From NCBI GenBank assembly GCA_904063045.1, contig CAJFCJ010000009.1, positions 1,922,968 through 1,986,967 on the forward strand: a DNA stretch of 64,000 nucleotides, read 5' to 3'. Under the pieces are notes generated by a model that saw only the letters and a list, made by a program, of their open reading frames with translations, was not told the origin of the DNA and searched no databases. Source of the stretch: Dimorphilus gyrociliatus. Taxonomy: Eukaryota; Annelida; Polychaeta; Dinophilidae. The position numbers and the translations under genes are program-made. Positions 45,589 through 56,850 of the stretch are shown one piece after another (position 1 is the stretch's first letter; each line of letters opens with the position of its first letter).

Positions 45589-48500
45589 CTAAAGTTCGAC
45601 GGTAACTGATGTTTGTTTCATAGCATTGTAAATAAAAGTATTGTTGAATGGCACATATTGACCAGTTATGAGTTTAATCGCTTCTTGCGCGGCGCATCCA
45701 CCCATGTAAGCAGCTATAGAATGCATTTCGCACGCGCCGTACCGGCAGCTAAGAGGAGGAAAACAGATAGCATAATAACTAAATACCATAAGCAAAAAGA
45801 GTATTCTAACTTACAACTCGTGAATAAGATCGTCTTTTATACTGCATGTTATCTTCCATTGCTGTAATAGCCTCGTAACACAAGACTAGAATAAAGATAT
45901 CAGTTAGAAATAAAGATAATTTAAGCAAATGTCTATTACCTTAAGGTTCATAATATCATCCTCCACTTCGTATATACCCGGATAATTTGAATAACAGAGG
46001 TAATATCGACTTACAGCTCTTAACAGAACATAATAAACCAGGTCATCGTCCTCGTCCTCAACTCGTTGAGCTAAACAAATAATATCCATTAAGAGAGATA
46101 GAAATGCAATGAAAAAATTCATAATCAACTCTTACCCATTTGCCTTAAAAAGATTGTAGACGGTGAATTGTATTCTTCCGATATTGATCGATATCTCAAA
46201 ACCCGAAGAAAAGCGGCGTTTTTACCTATATTACATAATATATATATATAAATAGACTGAGAAATAAACAAAACAAATACTAATAAATAAATAAATAATA
46301 ACAATAACAATAATAATAATAATACGTTAAACTTACAAAAATTTCTAATTTCCGCTTCCGAAATAATGCAAGGAATCTGTATAATTTTAAAACAAGAAAA
46401 GAATTAAACTAACGATATACTAAAGTCTTAAAAGAAGAAAAACTAAAAATATTAACATTACATAACAAAGAAATAGAATAAAAGAAGAAGCAAAATATTC
46501 GCGTGTGATTATAAAAGCTTTAATAAAAATATTAAAAATTAAAATATTAATAAAATGAGTAAAACTAGTAATACAAAAGAGAAGAAGAAAACATAATTAT
46601 GTCATTTGTATTTAGTTTAGGCGGTACCCACTTAAAATTTTAAACTTTAGAGTTTGGGTACCCACCTCACAGTTGAATTTCAGTAGCTGAAATTAAATGA
46701 TATTTTTACTCTCAATAGTTAAATGTTTATCAAATTTTGTTTAGTTTTACATTAACCTAATAAAAAAAAGAGAAAAAAGAAAAACAAGTATTCAAAATAA
46801 AGAAAATCTTTTAAATTGTTATACTTTATATACATATATATCTATATAGAGATATATGGATTGGGATAGTTTTCCTTGACAATGAATATCTAGACACTTT
46901 ACTAATTTTAATATTGAATATACATTGGATCAGCATCCTTAGCTAGGAAGCTATAAAGTTTTGACTATATGTTTCAGAACAAACAATGACATAAAGAGAA
47001 AATGAAAATATTAATAATTGTTAATTCTATTGTCTATAGAGTAAATTGTCTAGAAATAGATCTCCCAACCAGATATACAATAGAAGTACATATATTATAT
47101 TATTGAATACTTACCGATAAATTTGATACAACATTCTGTAGATGTTTATTAACTGCTTCCACATCTTTCGACGCTTTGTTCCTATAGACCTATATATATA
47201 TATATATATATATATAGAATTGATAAGTTGTACAATGACAAGAAAAACAAAACAAAAACTTATTATTAAAATGAAATTTACTTGTTGAAGTCGTATAAAA
47301 CTATCAGAATCGCTTGTCATGTCCGGAATGACACCTCTCAAGGGTAGGAAACCTATAAAAATAAAAGAAAGAAGTTAATAATAACTGCTGAAGGTTTATT
47401 TAGAAAATCGATTTGGGCTACTGACCTTCTCCTTCGCTTTTAACAAATTCTTTAACAGCCCTAACAAGAATCCAAAATGGTTCAGACTGAAAGAAAGTAA
47501 GTATTACAAGTAAATTATTGATTAGCTATGAATTAAAACAATAATAACCTTATTAACAATATTTATACATTCTGGATCTTCGAAAATATGTTTAACATCA
47601 TCTGGCATCTTTGTTGCTGATAGAGCAGTATTTACATTTCTGATAGCTTCGTCGAAATTTTCTTCCATTTCTGGATTGCCGTCTTTATTGAGGAGAATAC
47701 CTTCAAAAACAATAATCCATTTATAATAACAATAATAATAATAGTAATTTAATTTTACCAGATCTTATTAACTTCTTGAAAGCCTGCTTTTCTTGGTAAG
47801 TTTTAGGGATATTACCATTGTTCTAAAATAATGAATAAGTTAAATGAATAATGTAAAATTATAACTTATTTAAACGATATATAACTTACTTTATTCTTCC
47901 ATATCTCTAGATATTTGTAAACAACAATCAGCCAAGGTATATGACTATGTTCTTTTACATTCATTTTTCCTAAGTCGCAGGCATCACAGAGATCTCTAAA
48001 TTCTTTAAATGGTCTATCTAATCTTAAATCGTCCAAAGCATTATCGGGATGAGACTCTATGACTGAAATTTTAAATAAAGGTATACAATATAACAGTTTA
48101 GAATGTTATTTTTCCTCTCTTTACCAGTATGAACAGGCATAGCAATTCTCATGTAACCGATAAAACCGTAACTAACGCAATGCAAGAATGGCACTTTACA
48201 AGACCATAGATAACTTGAAATTTGGAGTAAAGTTCTCTCATTTAAGTCAGTTGCTATGACAACCGAGAACGTTGAGAAAAATTTGGCATTAACTTGAAAT
48301 AAATCTTCTACATTCTAGAGTAATGAAAAAAATGAACGATATAAAATGAAGAATAAATATCTGTATTGAAGATTTTAGAAAATATTACCTCATCAACATA
48401 ATTAGCTAGAACATCGTCATTAAGTTCTTGGAGTAGCTCGCAGGCAACTTGACCTCGATTCTAAAGAAATTTTATGTAATTATCGCTAATATTATCAATT

Positions 48501-48996
48501 GACAAAAACAATTACCTTTCCAATTGCTGATTTTTCGAGAAAAAAGCTAAATTAAAAAAGAAATTAGATATTTTATAGTATTTAATATTTTTACATAAAT
48601 AACAATGACTTACTTATTTCCTACATCTTCTCCAGAAACTTTATGTCCGTCCACAATTGTAAATGAGCCTATACCTTTTTATAAATATTTATAGTTATAT
48701 GCTGAGTGACAATATTTCTTATTTATTAACCTGGTAAAATCAAATTCTTTAGAATTTCAGTTCCAGTAGCAGTAGCATTAATTAAACAGATTCTAGCTTT
48801 TTCCAATTTTGACTGACCTTGGTCACCCCATAATCTAAAAAAAAATCCTTATTTTAAAATCATCGAAAAAAAGGGGCGATTGAAAATTGGTTAAGTTTGA
48901 TGGAGATTCACAGTCTTCAAATATTTTTTACCTGAGTTGTCTATCGTATTTGTTCGATTTATCTACGGGTTTAGAAGGTGATATGCTACCACTCAT
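45589..48996 (-). CDS. NAE1: NEDD8-activating enzyme E1 regulatory subunit (APP-BP1)
   Basis: About 15 small exons on the minus strand. Exon 1 (48932-48996) encodes [20 protein letters not shown]; exon 2 gives [20 protein letters not shown] and [13 protein letters not shown]. Later exons carry [148 protein letters not shown] and, at the end, [20 protein letters not shown] with [19 protein letters not shown]. This is the pseudo-adenylation half (no catalytic Cys domain) that pairs with UBA3 to charge NEDD8, driving cullin neddylation. It is therefore functionally upstream of CUL4-COP1-type ligases, though no linkage is implied. An unusually long intron (about 46381-47114) contains only AT-rich sequence and a small inverted repeat. 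Confidence 0.93.
45631..45636 (+). promoter_or_regulatory. Poly(A) signal AATAAA of MOCS1, inside the NAE1 coding exon
   Basis: AATAAA on the plus strand, 76 bases past the MOCS1 stop. On the minus strand it is the Phe-Ile codons in NNTFIYNAM of the last NAE1 exon. Use is inferred. Confidence 0.5.
46266..46322. repeat. AAT/AAAT/AAC simple repeats in a NAE1 intron
   Basis: Runs of AAAT, AAC and AAT units on the plus strand, interrupted. Confidence 0.7.
47190..47216. repeat. (TA)n microsatellite in a NAE1 intron
   Basis: About 13 TA units just beyond the exon encoding [17 protein letters not shown]. Confidence 0.9.
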
Positions 48997-49792
48997 TATT
49001 TGAAATAATAAGCTGCTTCCGTGTTTTCAAAGTGAAGACTGTTACAATTGGTTGGCGTTAAAGCCCTTTTTCTAGCCACTCTACTGTGAACAATTATGGT
49101 ACCACACTATTTGTAATAATAAACTGGTAAATTAATTTCCGCTATAATTCAAAAGACATTTGAAATCTTTCAAAAGAAATATACAGAATGTTTACATGCA
49201 TTGTTTTAAATAACCAAAAAAAAGCTATTTGAAGCGTATCAACAATTGTTGTCTTTTGAAACAATAACTAGGCAGGGGAATTGTGAGAACAACTCGCTGT
49301 ATTGTCTACTACTACAAATAACCTGAAGTGCATTTTTGAAGAAAACTAAATAATAGCACCTCAGTTTCAATACTTTAACAAAATGATAAACAATACAATA
49401 GGATAGTTTCTATACTTATCCAAAATTTCCCTTTATCTATATATCGTTTTATATATGCGTTAAATTTCTTCAAAATCTTAACTGCTAACTTACTTAAAAA
49501 GGATGTATGGAATATTGGAAAAAATACATTACTCATACTCCTACTGAAAATAGAAACCTCATATACAAAAGACTATCATTGGAAATTAGCTTCAAAGAGA
49601 ATTTTCATATACTTCATTAGATAAAATATTATCTTTTATTCAGTCGAACTTACAAACGAGTTTTCTTTTTACGGCATACAACAAGAGCTACAGTAACAAC
49701 AGAAGGACACTCTTTGTTCTATATTTAAAAATATCTCTTGGATGCTTTATTCGCTTAAGTCTTTATCTTCAATCTTTATCTAAACTAAACAG
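48997..49792. other. Intergenic NAE1 promoter / GPCR B 3'UTR
   Basis: 796 bases between two minus-strand genes; AT-rich, no coding signal. Confidence 0.55.
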
Positions 49793-52485
49793 TTATGATC
49801 TCGATACTGAGCCAATTTTTGTTACCTTTCCTTTCGAATCTGGACGAATTGTAATTTCTTCATCCGAAACAAAATACAAAGCGTAGATTTTAGGCGCAAA
49901 TAAACAAAGTATTGTTATAAATCCATTAATTATAAGACTAATACTAAGTATAATAACTTTATAATAGGCGTAATACATTGTAAAGTAGGTAGGAAGGAAA
50001 ACAATCCAAAGAAATATCGTAGTTGAAACAGAGACAAAAACAAACCAAGATTCATTAAAGTTTTCTGGTAATTTTCGCGTCAAATAGCCGCAAACTGCGC
50101 AGAAAATTAATAATAATATATTAAATGACAGAGGCAAAACCAAAGCCGGAAGTGGATTTGAACAGATTAACTCAACTCTCTTCTCTATTTCAACTTTTTG
50201 TATTCTATCCAAGTCGGGTTTCCAAATGATCAAACTTATTATAATCAGAATTACTTCCGTAATTATCGATAGTAACACAAATACCATCTGTGATTTTCCA
50301 CTTACGAATGAAGGTCGTTTGTTTCCCTTTGAACCAGCCTTAAATATTCTATATACTCTCAATGTCTTCACAAACAAAGGTGAGTATATTGTACAAATGG
50401 TCATATGGAAACCGATGCGGTTGATGACGCAGGTAACAATTGATGGCTTAGTAATAAAGAAAAGAACCGTTACGTAACCCAAACTACATCCGAAGAGTAT
50501 AATGCCTGATAGAAATCTTGAAGATGCTTTAATGATTTTCTCCTCCTTGTATACTCTGTACATAATAACCACAAAGATATTCATACTGACTCCAATTCCA
50601 GAAAGAATAATTAGAAGAATTGATAGTGAATCGGACCATTCAACGTAATCATCGTTTATTTCATTACATTTCGTTTTAGTTTCTTGATCTTTAAAGGAAA
50701 AGAATTCAAAGAAAATTACACTCTATTATTCTATTCATTTTTTAATAATCAATATATTAGTTATTCATATTTGATTAATAATACAATGACATTTTAGAAT
50801 TTGTTTGCAATGTGTTATATATTAAAATAATGGATAAGGTATATTTAAATGGCTTACCTGGCCAAAAGAAAGTAGGACATTTTAAGCATTCTGTAGCATT
50901 CTTAACCAAAATTTCATTTTCACGACATTCTTTACATAGCCAACAGCAATGAAGTTCCTGTTGTACTCTTATTTGTGTTTGAAGACAGGGTTTACTACAT
51001 ACAGATTCAATGTTGAAATGTGTATTTATAGTAAGAATATCACCATCTTTTTTCCAAGATCCAATATTCTCCTCTGTCCATGATTTGTTATTCCATTTGT
51101 AGTGAACCAGCTCATATTCCCCTAACAAATCTCCTCTGTCATTGAATTTATAATGTACACCAGAAGAGGCTTGAAATTCCTGTTTTCTTAGATACTTAAG
51201 AACTTGTTTTCCGGTAATGCAATACTTAGAAAAGATAACGGATAGTATTTTCTTATGTTAAAGATTAAAATTGTGTTTTAATATTTACCTCTAATAGGCT
51301 TTTATTGAAAAATGCTCCAGGACAATTTGAAGTAATTAGATCATTTAATGCTCTGGAAAAAAGCTCAATACCGTCTCCTAATTTCATTATGTAACTTAAT
51401 TCATTATTGTTATTATATCCAGTTTCTGATAGATTTGAATAAAGAGAGCAATTTTTATAAAATTTACAGTGACCTAAATTCTCCCACAACTCTCTAATCC
51501 AATTATGTTTTGCTTCAGATGGTTTAAGCGATAACAAATAGTCGTTAAATTTTTCATCTCTACCCAAACTGTAAACAAAATTAAAACTTCCATCTTGCAA
51601 GTGTTCAAAGCCTTCGTGTCTAAAATAATCGTCTGCTGAGAGAAAGATAAATTTTTCGTTAGTAACGATTTGATTTAATTCGCTTAAAAATGGAATTCTA
51701 TCGTTGTAAAGGAGAATGACAATCAATATTCTGGCTAGTTTGTATTTTACTACTTTTCTAGCTACTTTTTTATACTCATCTGGATTATCTCCAGAAAATC
51801 TGTGTGAATGACCAATGCAAATTTTTCTCTTTTTTGCATTTTTCTCAATGCTTTTAGCCGCATTTTCGGCATAAGACCCTTCCGAATAAAGTAGTTGAAC
51901 ATATGTCCATCCGTAATCTTCTAATAAATGAGTCATTGCCTGAGTGACGAATGAATCGGGTGGAACCAAACGTGAAAAATATTCAAAGCGGCGTTTGTCG
52001 GATAATTCTTCTGATGTTGCAAATGGAGATACAATAGGTATTTTATATTGAGAGGCAAGACCAGCAGTAGGAATGGACTGATCGGACGAAAACGGCCCAA
52101 CTATACCAACAACTTGGTTAGATGTAGATGAAGTCGATGAATTAGAACAACTATCAGGGACAAACTTAAGGAATCTTTCAGCAGGTGTATTTATTCCACC
52201 ACAAGTGTCTAAGTATATAAATCCAAGTGTTATATTTGGTAATATATTTGGGTTTTGATTTATCTCTCGAACTCTATATTTTACTAATTCTGAACTTAGA
52301 GCTCCACCAGACAATATTTCTTTAGTACAATGACCATTTACTGAATCATAAACTGAATAGAGAATACCAATATTCAAATCGGCTTCTTCTCTCCATTCGT
52401 CATTCCGCAAAATCGCTCCAGAAATTTTATGAATTAACAACAGTGTACAAGTGAAAGGTAAAAAGAGTGTACCGAAGCACTGCAT
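49793..52485 (-). CDS. Class C GPCR, metabotropic-glutamate-receptor-like, copy B
   Basis: Three exons with the same intron positions as copies A and C: 51289-52485, 50858-51224 and 49793-50688; 819 aa. A signal-peptide-like start (LFLPFTCTLLLIHKISG) leads into a Venus-flytrap domain (LNIGILYSVYDSVNGHC, NPNILPNITLGFIYLDTCGG, SEELSDKRRFEYFSRLVPPD, YVQLLYSEGSYAEN). Exon 2 is NCD3G (CSKPCLQTQ, CCWLCKECRENEI). Exon 3 is the 7TM region ending FAPKIYALYFVSDEEI. S165, T188, D208, Y236 and D318 of mGluR1 have counterparts. The Lys of copy A aligned to K409 is Glu here (NNNELSYI), a charge reversal at the side-chain end of the pocket. Exon 3 bases 49924-50560 equal copy A exactly, and exon 2 bases 50853-51065 equal copy C exactly. 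Confidence 0.88.
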
Positions 52486-52578
52486 CTTGTTGAATGATTA
52501 CTATCCATGATGGAGAGCGTTGTTGTAGTTTACTTTTTTTTATGATAATATTAATATAAAATGACTTATAAACGCAAA

Positions 52579-52602
52579 TATATATATATATATATATATA
52601 TA
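52579..52602. repeat. (TA)n microsatellite
   Basis: About 12 TA units upstream of GPCR B. Confidence 0.9.
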
Positions 52603-53210
52603 GAAATGTGCATATTTAGCATGGATATATCGAAATTTAATCGATTTCTTGGAAGAATATACTATATGTAAATATTGAGTTATTAATTAAGTCACACATT
52701 TATTTTAAAATTAAAAGAGAGAAATATGATTTTCCAAGTTTCAACATAATTTTGTGTTATAAATATCACGATTAATAGATCATTCTATTGTGGCATCTAC
52801 TTTTTAACACTTCGAATAAACAAATTCTCTTAAGTATCATCTCTTATGTCTTATTCTATAAATTCACTTTTGTTTTAATTAAACTTTCAAGTGGGTTAGA
52901 CTATTTTTCTTATAACAAAGAGATTAATTAATACATTATACACTGCCTACACAACACTATATACTGAACATTTTTTTTTTAATAGACGCATTATATAGAA
53001 TTATATACTAAATATAAAATATAATACATTAAATTTAATCGACACTTTTCCATTTGTCTTCTTTAGATATATAATCACTTTTTGTTAAATTCAATGAATT
53101 CGAAGGATTTGAATATTTTCCTATTCTTCTGTCTTTTAAAAGACATTTTTAATATTTAAGTATTTAATACTGTAGTATACGGTATATGTTATTGCTTGCG
53201 TTGTAGAGTG

Positions 53211-53224
53211 ATCGCTATGGCAAC
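53211..53224. promoter_or_regulatory. RFX X-box-like site between GPCR B and C
   Basis: ATCGCT-AT-GGCAAC matches RYYNYY-N(1-3)-RRNRAC exactly; the reverse strand reads GTTGCCATAGCGAT, close to the optimal RFX site. It lies about 725 bases upstream of the GPCR B start. RFX factors drive genes of ciliated cells, including sensory neurons. Confidence 0.4.
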
Positions 53225-53570
53225 TCATAAGTCTTTTGATGAGAAAAGACGTAAAGACAAACTATGCAGGTTTAATTTATTAATATTTTTTTATGGTCAT
53301 TTAACCTTATGGTTTCTTTCAAAATGAAGGAAAGTCTCCATTTTACTTTCTAAAGATAACGTACGTAGAAACTTTCTATGAAATTTGTTAGTTGTTTTTT
53401 ATTGTACTTCATTAAAAGTATTCTTTATTATAATTTTTTACTTAAAGGATATAAAGCTTCATTTATTTTAACTACTGTCATATTTTACAATAACAAGCGG
53501 AAAAATTGACGATATAGTATTACAGAATAGAGAATTTAAGGAAAGATTACAAGAAATATATATATAGAAA

Positions 53571-56189
53571 TCATTGTGTTTTGGTAACATGTACAGACGA
53601 TATTGGGTTTATCTTAATCGACAAACCTCTTGTTTCAGTAAAAACTATAAAATCTTTATCATATTTGAACATTACAACATAGAATTTAGGAAAAAATAGA
53701 CAAACAACAGTTAAAGCGGCATTAATTATAAGACTAATACTAAGTATAATAACTTTATAATAGGCGTAATACATTGTAAAGTAGGTAGGAAGGAAAACAA
53801 TCCAAAGAAATATCGTAGTTGAAACAGAGACAAAAACAAACCAAGATTCATTAAAGTTTTCTGGTAATTTTCGCGTCAAATAGCCGCAAACTGCGCAGAA
53901 AATTAATAATAATATATTAAATGATAATGGTAGAATAAAATCATGTAGTGAATTTGAACACGTTAATTCAACTCTCTTCTCTATTTCAACTTTTTGTATT
54001 CTATCCAAGTCGGGTTTCCAAATGATCAAACTTATTATAATCAGAATTACTTCCGTAAATATCAATAGTAATATAAATACCATCTGTGATTTTCCACTTA
54101 CGAATGAAGGATGCTTTTTTCCTTTCAATCCAGATCTAAATATTCTATATACTCTCAATGTCTTCACAAACAAAGGTGAGTATATTGTACAAATGGTCAT
54201 ATGGAAACCTATGCGATTGATGACGCAGGTAACAATTGATGGCTTGGCAAGGAAGAAAAAAACGGTAACATAACCCAAACTACATCCGAAGAGTATAATG
54301 CCTGATAGAAATCTTGAAGATGCTTTAATGATTTTCTCCTCCTTGTATACTCTGTACATAACAATTACAAAGATATTCATACTGACTCCAAATCCAGAAA
54401 GAATAATTAGGAGAATTGATAGTGAATCGGACCATTCAACGTATTCGTCATTTATTTCAATACATCTGGTTTTAGTTTCTTTGTCTTTAAGAGAAAATGG
54501 GTCAAAATATGCAACTTATATTGTTTATGTAATTATTGTAATGATAAATAACGATAGTTTCTTACCTGGCCAAAAGAAAGTAGGACATTTTAAGCATTCT
54601 GTAGCATTCTTAACCAAAATTTCATTTTCACGACATTCTTTACATAGCCAACAGCAATGAAGTTCCTGTTGTACTCTTATTTGTGTTTGAAGACAGGGTT
54701 TACTACATACAGATTCAATGTTGAAATGTGTATTTATAGTAAGAATATCACCATCTTTTTTCCAAGATCCAATTTCTTCTGATATCCAGGAATTATTGAT
54801 CATTATAAACTGAGTTATTTCGTATTCTGCTAATGGGTCACCTCTGTTATTAAATTTGTATTGAATTCCAGAAGAAGCTTGAAAATTCTGATTTCGTATA
54901 TGGAAAAGAACTCGTTCTCCTGTGATGCATGTCTGTTATTTAAGGGAAGCAAAAGTTACTTTTTCAATGAAAACAAGCGTAGAGAGATGTGCAATTGTAC
55001 TTACATTTAAGAGACTTTTATCGTAGAATGCTTTAGGGCAATATTTTTCAATTAGCTGATTTAACGCTCTTGCATATAAATCAGTTCCATCTATATATTT
55101 GTTATAGAATACATATCTATCTAGGTTTTGATAATTAAGTTCAGACAGGGTTGAATAGACTGAACAGTTGGTATTAAGATTACATTTTCCAACGTGTTCC
55201 CAAAATTTTTTCATCCAAACATGCCTAACTTCATTCGGTGTTGTTGAGTGTATACATCTCTGAACTGTATCATAATTACCAATTCGATACCTAAATCTAA
55301 TGCTATACTGTTGAAGATGCTTAAACTTATCAATGATATCGTAGATATCATTTGAAATAAAAATAAAGCTTTCTTTCCCTATTATTTTATTTAGTTCTTG
55401 TAATAGATGATATGCCTCAAAATAGGTTAAACACACAACTACAACCTTTGCCTTTTTATATTTCATTATTGTTTTAACAACATTTTGAAATGCCCTTAAA
55501 GTATACGATGAAATTTTTTGTGCATTCGCAACGCAAATCTCACTATTTTGGACTTCATCTAAGAAATTTTTAGCAAAATTTTCGCATTGCGTTACTTTCG
55601 AATAGAGCAATTGAACATATGTCCATTTCTTTTCTTTTAGAAAATGAGCCATTGCTTCTGTAATAAAATTATCAGGCGGTACAAGACGAGAAAAATATTC
55701 AAATCGAGTTTTGTCAGATAGTTCATCAATTGTAGAATAAGATCCAATAAAAGGCATTTGAAAATAAGATGCCAAACCTGCTGCTGGAATTGCTCGCACA
55801 GATGTTGCACCACCTATAATACCAACATATCTATTTGAAATGGAACTTGAATTGTTGTTTGTGAAGATTTTGCTTAATTTTCCAACTTCGGCATTAGATC
55901 CACCACAAGTATCAATGAAGTTCAATCCAATTGTTAAATTTGGTAATAAAGTCGAATTTTTGTTTATTTCTTCAATGTTTTTGTAAACACAATTAGCCAT
56001 GAAACTATAAGCACTGTTAAAGCTGCTTAAACATCTGTTTCTTCTCGAATAGCGAATAGAATGAAGGACTACGATATTTAAATCGCCTTTTTTCCTCCAT
56101 TCGTTTATGTTTAGGTCTATACTCAAAATCTGTGTATATCTCAATGAAAGAATGTAAGTCAATATAAGGTGTATACTGAAAGGCGACAT
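53571..56189 (-). CDS. Class C GPCR, metabotropic-glutamate-receptor-like, copy C
   Basis: Three exons, 55005-56189, 54566-54932 and 53571-54484; 821 aa. The start MSPFSIHLILTYILSLRYTQ is signal-peptide-like. The Venus-flytrap domain is the most diverged of the three (LNIVVLHSIRYSRRNRC, TLLPNLTIGLNFIDTCGG, DELSDKTRFEYFSRLVPPDN, YVQLLYSKVTQCENF). Counterparts of mGluR1 S165, T188, D208 and D318 are kept, but Y236 is replaced by Gln and the K409 position is Arg (LDRYVF). Exon 2 is NCD3G; exon 3 is 7TM with RKLPENFNESWF, and its tail (FPKFYVVMFKYDKDF) differs from A and B. Exon 2 shares 213 identical bases with B, and exon 3 shares 224 identical bases with A (53701-53924). Ligand unknown. Confidence 0.87.
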
Positions 56190-56850
56190 GTTTATGAGTG
56201 AATATTTGCCTTAATGTTAACCTTGTTAAGTAGATGGAGAATAACAGAATTGCTATGGACAATATGTGTTGTATTATTAATAATGATAACTATTCCCTCT
56301 TTCTTCCCCAAACAAAATTCTAATTAATAAAGTAAATTGAATCACATGGTTTTTGTACTCAAAGATTTTTTATCCATAATATATTTATATTACTGTATGT
56401 GTACAAAGTAATATCTTTGAAAGTATTTGCCTGGTTTTTCCATCTCTTACTTGTTCATAAAGAATAAAACTATTGATTCAGGTCTTTAAGTGAGTTACGT
56501 AGTTTTTAGTAATTACAACTTATAAAAGTCTTTTGCTGTGTATTGAGATAATTAATGAACTCTTTGAAACCTTCTGATTTTTACATAGAGTGATCATTTT
56601 TCATCGAGATTAGAAAACAGTCCCTTATGTTAATAAAAATAAAACTACAGTTAATAAAACGTATTCAAGTATGAAAAATTTTAACTTTAATGATCAAGAA
56701 ACTGATAGCATTTAAGAAAAGATTACAAAAACCACTGTTATAGGCCTTAGGTTTTTATTCAGTGCGATCCTGCGCTATTGCTATGACGACTGCGAAACTA
56801 TACTTTTAGCGCTTTTCGTCAACTTAGATTTATTTAATTTAAGTAAGACG
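56190..56850. other. Divergent intergenic region GPCR C / dynein heavy chain
   Basis: 661 bases between head-to-head genes. AT-rich except for the last about 100 bases, which contain an X-box at 56777-56790. Confidence 0.55.
56777..56790 (+). promoter_or_regulatory. RFX X-box upstream of the axonemal dynein gene
   Basis: ATTGCT-AT-GACGAC fits RYYNYY-N(1-3)-RRNRAC exactly and lies 60 bases upstream of the dynein ATG, the usual place for X-boxes of ciliary genes. Binding is inferred. Confidence 0.6.

Larger units (their letters stand above)
52486..53570. other. Intergenic between GPCR B and C
   Basis: 1.1 kb, AT-rich, with (TA)n at 52579-52602 and an RFX X-box at 53211-53224. A short plus-strand frame starting at the ATG inside the X-box (MATHKSFDEKRRKDKLC, then a GT donor) could be a tiny first exon; not convincing. 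Confidence 0.45.

Noticed and set aside
46380-47114. A hidden gene or nested RNA in the long NAE1 intron
   Set aside because: No open frame, Pol III box or cloverleaf could be found; only AT-rich sequence and a small inverted repeat.
35597-56189. GPCR copies as pseudogenes
   Set aside because: All three keep full-length frames, matching exon phases, splice sites and the Cys-rich and 7TM hallmarks.
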